From Timonella senegalensis JC301 (lineage in GTDB: Bacteria > Actinomycetota > Actinomycetes > Actinomycetales > Cellulomonadaceae): a stretch of DNA of 57,246 nt. A program made the position numbers and the translations under genes. Positions 51,225 to 57,246 of this stretch are shown piece by piece. The notes under the pieces are model-generated. The model did not search any database. It saw only the letters and a program-made list of their open reading frames with translations, and was not told where the DNA came from. The stretch's first letter is position 1. Each line of letters starts with the position of its first letter. The stretch lies in the NCBI RefSeq assembly GCF_000312125.1, contig NZ_HE978642.1, forward strand, positions 309,824-367,069. The letters are read 5' to 3'.

Positions 51225-52438
51225 CCGATCTTTTTCCTCCGCTTGACGCTGGTCTCACAGCCGCTCTAAAGAAGTCGGGCATGGTGGGTCCCACCTATGG
51301 CGGCGCGTCGCTTGCGACCCTGCTCCCGGCGGTTGCATCCGCACTCGGGGTGGCGGAAACCCTCGAGTCAAGGGGGCAACTCCCCGGTGGGGTAGTGCGT
51401 GCGTCCGCAGCGCAGTCCGCGTGGGGGATCGAAGACTCCGCGAACATCTGCGTGGTTTTGGTCGATGGACTTGGTGCTCATAACATTCGAGAGCACGCAA
51501 AGGACGCGCCATTCCTTGACTCGCTTCTTGCTCAGGGTGGCACTGCATCCTCGGGTTTCCCGTCCACCACAGCGGCCTCAATGTCGCAGCTTGGAACGGG
51601 AACCAGCCCAGGCAAGACGGGCATGATCGGCTACAGTGCGCTCAGCCCGAGCACCGGAATGGTCGGGAACTTTGTGTCCTGGCGCAACATGGACTCACCT
51701 GAGTCAGTCCAGCGGGAATCCGTGTTGTTTGAGTCGATAGCTCAGGCAGGAATACGAGTAACGTCGATCGGTATGTCGCACTTTGAGGACTCCGGAATGA
51801 CCCAGGCGGCTCTTCGCGGGGCCAACTTCGTGGCGGCTGACTCTCTGCGGGACACGATAGCGAGCGCCCGCAAGGCGTTTACGGATCCTGGCCTCACGTA
51901 TACCTACTGGGGTGGCGTAGACAAGACTGGACACGTGTACGGCGTTGGTTCCTCGCAGTGGCGCAGGGAGCTGAGGGAGTTCGACGCGGGGCTGGAACGA
52001 CTCATCGCGGCCAAACCCGAGGACGCCAGAATCATCGTCACCGCCGACCACGGAATGGTGAACGTAGACCTTGGCCAACGGATTGACATCGCTGACGACT
52101 ACGGTCTATCGCGCGGAGTCCGCGCCGTTGCCGGGGAGCCGCGCTGCCCCCAGATCTACTTCAACTCGCCCAAGTATGCGCAAGAGGCGCACGAACGCTG
52201 GGTCAAGGGACTGCGTGGAAAGGGAATCGTCCTGACCCGCAGCGAGGTAGTGGAGTCCGGGCTATACGGACACGTTGCACCACACGTTGAGCCGTGGATC
52301 GGTGATCTGGTGGTCATAATGGCAGGAAACTGGACCTTGGTGGACTCCAGCACGGCAAGCAAGATGGCACTTGGGCTCAAGGGCGTCCACGGCTCGCTGA
52401 TGCCCGCCGAAGTTATTGTGCCGAGGATCGTGCTGTAA
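51221..52438 (+). CDS. nucleotide pyrophosphatase/phosphodiesterase family protein
   Basis: A 405-residue alkaline-phosphatase-superfamily enzyme. Metal-binding motifs are VVLVDGLGAHNI (first Asp), a nucleophile Thr in FPSTTAASMSQLGTG, DKTGHVYGVGS (Asp and His), VTADHGMVNV (Asp-His) and the final His in VHGSLMPAE. It probably hydrolyses nucleotide or sugar-nucleotide phosphodiester bonds; the substrate is unknown. There is no signal peptide, so it is cytosolic. The start overlaps the DUF5998 stop by 4 nt. The last 15 bases of the gene form the first copy of a degenerate repeat. Confidence 0.85.
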   Translation: MTDLFPPLDAGLTAALKKSGMVGPTYGGASLATLLPAVASALGVAETLESRGQLPGGVVRASAAQSAWGIEDSANICVVLVDGLGAHNIREHAKDAPFLDSLLAQGGTASSGFPSTTAASMSQLGTGTSPGKTGMIGYSALSPSTGMVGNFVSWRNMDSPESVQRESVLFESIAQAGIRVTSIGMSHFEDSGMTQAALRGANFVAADSLRDTIASARKAFTDPGLTYTYWGGVDKTGHVYGVGSSQWRRELREFDAGLERLIAAKPEDARIIVTADHGMVNVDLGQRIDIADDYGLSRGVRAVAGEPRCPQIYFNSPKYAQEAHERWVKGLRGKGIVLTRSEVVESGLYGHVAPHVEPWIGDLVVIMAGNWTLVDSSTASKMALGLKGVHGSLMPAEVIVPRIVL

Positions 52439-52496
52439 CCAGCCGAGGATACGGCTGTAGATCCTGTTGTAACCGTCAAGGATCGTGCTGTAACCA
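52424..52496 (+). repeat. degenerate repeat array at the end of the phosphodiesterase gene
   Basis: The 18-bp sequence AGGATCGTGCTGTAACCA occurs exactly at 52424-52441 and 52479-52496. Two weaker copies lie between them (from 52446 and 52460). Each exact copy contains the TAA stop codon of the gene. Confidence 0.85.
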
Positions 52497-52555
52497 AATT
52501 CTGGTGAACCTCGGCGTGCTTGGCCCTGGTACGGATCCGCGCGGAGATGCGCAAT

Positions 52556-54037
52556 CTATTCGGGCTTTGACCCAAACATGATCTCGTCCCACGAGGGCAT
52601 CGGGCTGCGCTGACGGCCCTTGGACTTCTTTCCGCCCTGTCGATCGTGGTCACCAGCGCCCTCTTGGCGTGGGTCCACGGTGGTACGGTGCTCACCGGTG
52701 GTCGGGTTGACACCGGTTGGAACTGCCCCAGTTGGTGCGGAGCCCGCGGGAACGCTAGGAACCGTGCCCGTCCGAAGCGCGCCAGTCGCTGGTCCGGCAG
52801 CCTTGTTCTTGCGGCCCATGAGCCGTGCAATCGCGGAGGTCTCGGTGTTCGTGTACTCAGGCCGCTCGAACTGCGGGCCGGGGTGCGCTGGGGAGACAGC
52901 CGTGTGCAGCCCCGTTTCAGGGGAGCGGGGCGAAATTATTGGCACGAGCCCCGTGTGTGGAGGACGAGTGTCGATCGGTGCATCAAAGACAAGGTCACGA
53001 GGCTCGTGAGCGCTGATTGCGGTGGGGGCAGAGTGTGAAGAGGACCCGGAGCCTGAGGTGGGTCCGTAGCCTGAATGGCCTACAGGGTCGGACGAACTCT
53101 CTGCGCTTGGCGTGCGGGCACTCCCAGCCGAGCCCGCCGAGACGCCCGTAGACGCAGAACCCTCCACCGACGGACCTGCCGGAGGCGAGGACTCTGAACT
53201 GGTCGAGGAGAACTGGAACACGTTGTTAGGAACAGGGGAGACCGAGGCAGACCTCGACCCTTGCGACTCGCCTGAAGTGTGCCGAGTCCCGCGCATGCGA
53301 TTGAGGCGGTCAACGAGCTCTTCTGTCTCTCGTGTTGGAGATCCAGCCGAGGGGGATGCGGAAACGGCCGGAGTTGACCCCGTGACCGGCATTGCCTCGA
53401 AGTCAAAGACAGCGTTGCGTACCGCAGAAAGGTGGCGCGGAGGAATGGGCTGGTCGCTGATCTGGGTCTCGGAGAGAGAGCGAGCCTCTGAGTCGAGAGC
53501 ATTCAGCGTTCTAGAGGACTGCTTGAAGGCCCACTTGGCTGTGAGCACTTCCTGGTCCTGGATGTAGGAAACTGACACGAGCCAGCCGTGGCCATCGCTT
53601 TTGAAGGCGTCCCACTCCAGATCGAGGATGTTGACGCCGCGAGTTGCCAGTCGGTCGGTGACAATCTCACCCAGGGTGGGCGAGTCTGGCTCACTAGCAA
53701 TCGGTGATGTGCGAGCCCGCTCGGCGATGAACTCTCGCTCTGCAAGAACGGGTCCTTCATAGCGTGCAATGTGCTCTAGCGAGACACCCGTCTTCTGGGA
53801 GATCTCATGGGCGGACATCCCTGAACGAATGCGGGCCTGTATTTCGCGGGGTGGAAGCGAGCCGTCAATCTCAGCCTTGTGATGCTCCATGGCGGGGCGA
53901 TCTAGTCGGACAGCGGCGCGCACCATTGGCGTGACTCGTAGGCGAAACGCGGATCCTTGCGGACCTTCAACGATGAGGTGTTCGCCGTCCTCACTGAGTC
54001 CGACGAACTTCAAATCGGCAGTGAATCTGTTGGACAT
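52556..54037 (-). CDS. sepH: septation protein SepH (DUF3071)
   Basis: A 493-residue cell-division protein. The N-terminal 200 residues form the conserved SepH domain with a helix-turn-helix-like segment (REIQARIRSGMSAHEISQKTGVSLEHIARYEG). In other actinobacteria it binds FtsZ and stimulates ring assembly. The remaining C-terminal half is low-complexity, rich in Ser, Pro, Gly and Thr, ending in a conserved basic/acidic motif (RQRSPMPSWDEIMFGSKPE), the SepH tail. The ATG at 54037 has GGAGGG 4 nt upstream, so the longer reading to 54100 is rejected. Confidence 0.94.
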   Translation of the reverse strand: MSNRFTADLKFVGLSEDGEHLIVEGPQGSAFRLRVTPMVRAAVRLDRPAMEHHKAEIDGSLPPREIQARIRSGMSAHEISQKTGVSLEHIARYEGPVLAEREFIAERARTSPIASEPDSPTLGEIVTDRLATRGVNILDLEWDAFKSDGHGWLVSVSYIQDQEVLTAKWAFKQSSRTLNALDSEARSLSETQISDQPIPPRHLSAVRNAVFDFEAMPVTGSTPAVSASPSAGSPTRETEELVDRLNRMRGTRHTSGESQGSRSASVSPVPNNVFQFSSTSSESSPPAGPSVEGSASTGVSAGSAGSARTPSAESSSDPVGHSGYGPTSGSGSSSHSAPTAISAHEPRDLVFDAPIDTRPPHTGLVPIISPRSPETGLHTAVSPAHPGPQFERPEYTNTETSAIARLMGRKNKAAGPATGALRTGTVPSVPAGSAPTGAVPTGVNPTTGEHRTTVDPRQEGAGDHDRQGGKKSKGRQRSPMPSWDEIMFGSKPE

Positions 54038-54159
54038 GTGTCCCTCCAATGACATTGCAACCCCTACATTTTCCCTTGTTTTGGCCGAAACCCCGTGCAA
54101 TTGAGCTCGGTGTGCCGCGTTAGGAGACCCACAAGCACCCGCAATGCGAGGATTGAGTC

Positions 54160-55034
54160 ATGCCACAACCCGAGACTCACCGATTCAGCACCCCACTCGA
54201 GATCACTCCGGAGCAGGTCCGCGAACTTGCAATCCTGTGTCGAACCCTCGCGCACGACGCCGCCCAGTTCATTGCCTCTCATCGGCCTCCTCGTGAGTCG
54301 GTGGCAGACACCAAATCGACTCCTACTGACGTAGTCACCCAGATGGACCGGGACATTGAGGCACAACTGCGTGGCAGAATCGTCCAACTCCGGCCAGATG
54401 ATGGCCTGCTGGGTGAGGAAGGCTCCTCCAAGGCATCGACGAGCGGTTTTACTGGGTGGTCGATCCCATTGATGGGACCGTGAACTACCTTTATGGACTG
54501 CCCGGGTACTCCGTTTCTGTTGCGGTGGTGTGGGGCGCTCCAGATCCAGCAACGTGGGTTCAAGTGGCCGGCGCAGTCGTTCGGGTCTCTGACATGGCAA
54601 CCTGGTGGGCGGGCCGGGGGATTGGTGCGTTTCGAGGCGAAACAGCGCTCGCCATCAATAATCCTGTGTCACTTGGTGCGTGCCTGACTGGTACCGGGTT
54701 TGGGTATGACGCGAGGCTTCGTGCTCTGCAGGCACGGGTGCTTCTAGAGGTGCTTCCCGCGGTGCGGGATATTCGACGCGTTGGCTCAGCTGCGGTTGAT
54801 CTCTGCTCGCTCGCGGAAGGCTCGCTGGATCTCTATTTCGAACGCGGCTTGAGCCCCTGGGACATGGCCGCAGGGACCCTGATTGCGCGGGAAGCAGGGG
54901 CGCTCACGATCGACCACGAGGGCGCTCCACCGTCGAAGACGATGACGGTGGCTGGACCGAGCAGTCTTGTGCTTGAACTCGCGGAAATTCTGCGAAAGAC
55001 AGGCGCCGCGGCAGACATCAACGACGTTCGCTGA
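54160..55034 (+). pseudogene. inositol monophosphatase-family gene with a single-base frameshift
   Basis: Two overlapping frames encode one protein. The first (54160-54483) covers the N-terminus to GEEGSS, a metal-binding motif. The second (start at 54456, to 55034) carries DPIDGT and WDMAAG, the other metal sites. They meet at the T4 run at 54447-54450: the first frame reads GFT then GWSIP, while the second gives YWVVDPIDGT, the family sequence. One missing T restores a full protein of about 291 residues. This may be a real mutation, a sequencing error or a frameshift site. In M. tuberculosis the homologue lies near sigA and dut (recalled). The ATG has GAGG upstream. Confidence 0.85.
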
Positions 55035-55247
55035 CGGCGTAAACCGCTGGTTCTAGCGGCCAACGCAGAGGGGTGCCGTAAATCACCTCGTGTTAATAGT
55101 GCAACACCCCGAAAAATAATGGAGAATCCCATCGCTACCACTTCGCGGCGCGGTGGAATAAAATTGCTCGCAAATTTGTAGTTCTTCGGCAGAGCGCCTC
55201 GTTCGACGGGGCAAAAAAGACAACTTCTACGGAGCGTGAATCCGCAT

Positions 55248-55544
55248 ATGGCAACTGACTACGATGCCCCTCGTAAGAATGAAGAAGACATCAGCGAGGA
55301 CTCCCTTGAGGAGCTGAAGGCTCGTCGTTCAGACAAGAGTTCTGGTGTCGTAGACGAGGACGAGACTGAGGCAGCCGAGGGGTATGAGCTGCCTGGCGCG
55401 GACTTGTCGGGAGAGGAACTCGCTGTTCGAGTGCTCCCACGCCAGGCTGACGAGTTCACTTGTAGCGTGTGTTTCTTGGTGCACCACCGTTCGCAGCTTG
55501 CATACGAGAAGAACGGGCAGCAGGTCTGCACCGAGTGCGCGTGA
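55248..55544 (+). CDS. DUF4193 family protein, 98 aa
   Basis: A 98-residue protein with an acidic N-terminal part (MATDYDAPRKNEEDISEDS) and two Cys-x2-Cys motifs at the end (TCSVCFLVHH and QVCTECA), a probable zinc ribbon. This is the actinobacterial DUF4193 family; function unknown. The ATG at 55248 gives the standard N-terminus; GTG at 55236 is also in frame. The 213 bp before it are AT-richer than the surroundings and probably hold the promoter. Neighbours dut and DUF3710 are part of a conserved block. Confidence 0.88.
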   Translation: MATDYDAPRKNEEDISEDSLEELKARRSDKSSGVVDEDETEAAEGYELPGADLSGEELAVRVLPRQADEFTCSVCFLVHHRSQLAYEKNGQQVCTECA

Positions 55545-55707
55545 CGTGCACGGCGGCGGTGGCCGCAACGCACACTGATTGACCTTGGAGGGCCCTGCGG
55601 GGCCCTTCAGTGGTTTCCAGGCCACTTTGCATGCGGGGCGTGGGGCGCAGCGCATAAACCTTCCCAGTTTGCGTGACTGCGTGCGCCGCTCCGATTCAAA
55701 AGGAAGT

Positions 55708-55713
55708 TAGAGT
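55708..55713 (+). promoter_or_regulatory. putative -10 element, leaderless dut transcript
   Basis: TAGAGT ends 7 nt before the GTG at 55721. Confidence 0.45.
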
Positions 55714-55720
55714 AGACCCC

Positions 55721-56197
55721 GTGACTCTTGACCAGCCAGAAGTGCTCATCCAGGTACTCAACCCCATTGCCCCTGTTCCCGCCTATGCGCACCCTGGTGA
55801 CGCCGGCGCGGATCTCGTAACCACTGAGGACGTTGTGCTTGCTCCCTTTGAGCGCAAACTAGTGGGCACTGGTATCGCAATCGCACTGCCCAACGGGTAC
55901 GCGGCGTTCGTGCACCCTCGCTCGGGCCTCGCAGCAAAGCACGGGCTGACCATCGTCAACGCGCCTGGAACCGTAGATGCTGGGTATCGCGGAGAGATCA
56001 AGGTTGCCCTCTACAACAGTGACCCGCAGCAGGCCATTTCCCTCAAGGCGGGGGACAGAGTTGCCCAACTCGTCATCCAAAAGGTCGCTGTGGCTACCTT
56101 CTACCAAGCAGAGGTGCTACCAGGCTCTGACCGAGGAGAAGGCGGTTTTGGTTCGAGTGGTGGATGGGACGGAAGTCAGCGGTCCGTGAACAATTAG
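55721..56197 (+). CDS. dut: dUTP diphosphatase (trimeric)
   Basis: A 158-residue trimeric dUTPase that hydrolyses dUTP to dUMP. All five family motifs are in order: AHPGDAGADL, HPRSGLAAKHG, NAPGTVDAGYRGEI, GDRVAQLV and the glycine-rich C-terminal arm RGEGGFGSSG. The arm closes over the active site of the next subunit. GTG at 55721 is chosen over the upstream start at 55673, because a -10-like TAGAGT lies 7 nt before it and the upstream residues are not family-like. Confidence 0.96.
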   Translation: MTLDQPEVLIQVLNPIAPVPAYAHPGDAGADLVTTEDVVLAPFERKLVGTGIAIALPNGYAAFVHPRSGLAAKHGLTIVNAPGTVDAGYRGEIKVALYNSDPQQAISLKAGDRVAQLVIQKVAVATFYQAEVLPGSDRGEGGFGSSGGWDGSQRSVNN

Positions 56198-56300
56198 TTC
56201 GAATAGTCGGTTGTCTATTACGATTTGGTCACGGCACCGACTAGGCTAAAGTGTGCCGACGGGGTTTAGCGCCCCGTCAATTTTCCAAAGGAGAGATTCA

Positions 56301-57008
56301 GTGGCGTTCTTTCGACGTGGGCGAAACCAAGAAGCAGCAGTGGCTGCGGACGAGCTCGGTGCGCCTGAGGTCCAAGAAGAACAACCCGTGATCCCCGAGG
56401 TCGGTCCATTTGACTCGACTCAGGTGAGTGAACGGGGCGACAGGCTCGACCTTGGCGCAATCTGGTTGCCCGGTAAGCAGGGCGCGGAACTGCGCATGGA
56501 GGTCGACAACAACACCCAGCGCGTCACCGGTGTCGCCATCGCTCTCAATGGATCGATTCTTCAGCTTCAGGCATTCGCAGCACCAAAGACCACAGGCATT
56601 TGGGATGAGATTCGTGCGGAGATCGCAGAGTCCATCAAGTCTCAGGGTGGAGCTGCAGACGACGTCCCGGGAACGATGGGACGCGAACTTCTGGTCAAGT
56701 TACCAGTCAAGCTCAAGGATGGAACTCCCGCGGTCCAGCCTGCGCGATTCGTCGGTTTCGATGGGCCCCGTTGGTTCCTGCGTGGGGTGTTCTCGGGCCG
56801 TGCCGCCTTTGATAAGGAAGCTGCAAAGGACCTTGAAGACCTCTACCGCAACGTTGTGGTAATCCGTGGCACCGAAGCCCGGCCGCCACGCGACCTCCTT
56901 GCGCTTACGCTGCCAGGACAGGTTCCTTCACTTCCGAACCCAGTTGCACCCACGCAGCCAGAGCTCAACCCGCTTCAACGCGGCCCTGAGATCACGCAGA
57001 TCGGCTGA
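56301..57008 (+). CDS. DUF3710 family protein
   Basis: A 235-residue soluble protein with the DUF3710 features: GPFDSTQVSERGDRLDLGAIWLP after a variable N-terminus, then VTGVAIALNGSILQLQAFAAPK, and a C-terminal VRGTEARPPRD-like motif (VIRGTEARPPRDLLAL). Family function is unknown; it is always near dut in actinobacteria. The GTG at 56301 has AAAGGAG 7 nt upstream, so the 16-residue upstream extension is rejected. The next gene starts 8 nt after its stop, implying one operon. Confidence 0.9.
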   Translation: MAFFRRGRNQEAAVAADELGAPEVQEEQPVIPEVGPFDSTQVSERGDRLDLGAIWLPGKQGAELRMEVDNNTQRVTGVAIALNGSILQLQAFAAPKTTGIWDEIRAEIAESIKSQGGAADDVPGTMGRELLVKLPVKLKDGTPAVQPARFVGFDGPRWFLRGVFSGRAAFDKEAAKDLEDLYRNVVVIRGTEARPPRDLLALTLPGQVPSLPNPVAPTQPELNPLQRGPEITQIG

Positions 57009-57016
57009 GGCATTCC

Positions 57017-57246
57017 ATGAGTAGGTCACTGGCGTCCCGGCTTAAGGACGTGTTTGCTTCGGCTGAGCAGATTGCCGCCAACGAAGAGCGCGACCAGAAC
57101 GTCCGAGAACGCCGTGGCCTGCTCATTGAGAATGCAGAGGACCGCCAGCGCGGTACCTACTCCGGCATCATTCGATCAGTAGTATTTGATCCCTCACGTC
57201 ACCGCACTGTGCTCGAAGCTGAGCTCTACGATGGCACGGGTTCCAT
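57017..57246 (+). CDS. OB-fold nucleic-acid-binding domain protein, N-terminal part
   Basis: The first 76 residues of a protein that runs off the right edge. It begins MSRSLASRLKDVFASAEQIAANEE and continues to TYSGIIRSVVFDPSRHRTVLEAELYDG, an OB-fold-like strand pattern. From memory, an OB-fold gene (Rv2694c) lies in the same conserved block after DUF3710 in M. tuberculosis. The ATG at 57017 is the only reasonable start. Confidence 0.7.
   Translation, partial: MSRSLASRLKDVFASAEQIAANEERDQNVRERRGLLIENAEDRQRGTYSGIIRSVVFDPSRHRTVLEAELYDGTGS

Overview
The window is one continuous stretch of chromosome from an actinobacterium. The evidence is the set of lineage markers: SepH, the DUF3043, DUF3710, DUF4192, DUF4193 and DUF5998 families, an Rv2175c-type DNA-binding protein, a diheme QcrC with a CtaCDEF oxidase, a type II DAHP synthase and a PknL-type PASTA kinase. 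Base composition is moderately GC-rich and even. I saw no tRNA, rRNA, CRISPR array, insertion sequence, integrase or prophage gene. The genus cannot be fixed from the sequence alone; an aerobic or facultative member of Actinomycetales/Micrococcales would fit.

Layout. 1-1741: start of the 2-oxo-acid dehydrogenase E2 gene and lpdA. 1964-9960: small conserved genes, leucyl aminopeptidase, two membrane proteins with pyrD, an aldo/keto reductase, DUF3043, an M20 dipeptidase and a thioesterase. 9992-14483: quinolinate synthase, a divergent glycerate-kinase-like protein, an A-type Fe-S carrier, and a translationally coupled pair of TusA and an aberrant cysteine desulfurase. 14725-23557: the respiratory block, with ctaC-ctaD-ctaF forward, a gene-poor gap of about 870 bp, sodA, then qcrB-qcrA-qcrC and ctaE on the reverse strand. 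23805-30272: an orphan receiver-like protein coupled to trpD, a stand-alone RAM domain, fadD, glucokinase and a PlsC acyltransferase. 30435-37310: PPi-type phosphofructokinase, type II DAHP synthase, PknL-like kinase, its Rv2175c-like neighbour and a polyprenyl synthetase. 37488-57246: DUF4192, UspA, sigA, a zinc-ribbon protein, topoisomerase IV parE and parC flanking a double GNAT protein, a GNAT/acyl-CoA-ligase fusion, DUF5998 with a phosphodiesterase, sepH, a frameshifted inositol monophosphatase gene, DUF4193, dut, DUF3710 and the start of an OB-fold gene. From memory, much of this order matches Mycobacterium tuberculosis Rv2173-Rv2215 and Rv2694c-Rv2703, so most of it is core genome rather than accessory DNA.

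How the genes work together. Lpd/E2, the bc1-aa3 respiratory chain, Mn-type SOD, PyrD (quinone-linked), Fe-S assembly and NadA (an Fe-S enzyme) form an aerobic energy and redox core. PPi-PFK, glucokinase and DAHP synthase link glycolysis to the shikimate pathway. SigA, topoisomerase IV and SepH belong to transcription, chromosome segregation and division.

Three things stand out. First, the cysteine desulfurase homologue keeps its catalytic cysteine loop but has lost the PLP-binding lysine and two other cofactor contacts, and it is coupled to an intact TusA. Second, at least 16 genes have a TANNNT-like -10 hexamer 6-8 nt before the start codon, which predicts leaderless mRNAs. Third, the inositol monophosphatase gene has a single-base frameshift at a T4 run. 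Nearly every convergent junction carries a long, almost perfect hairpin.
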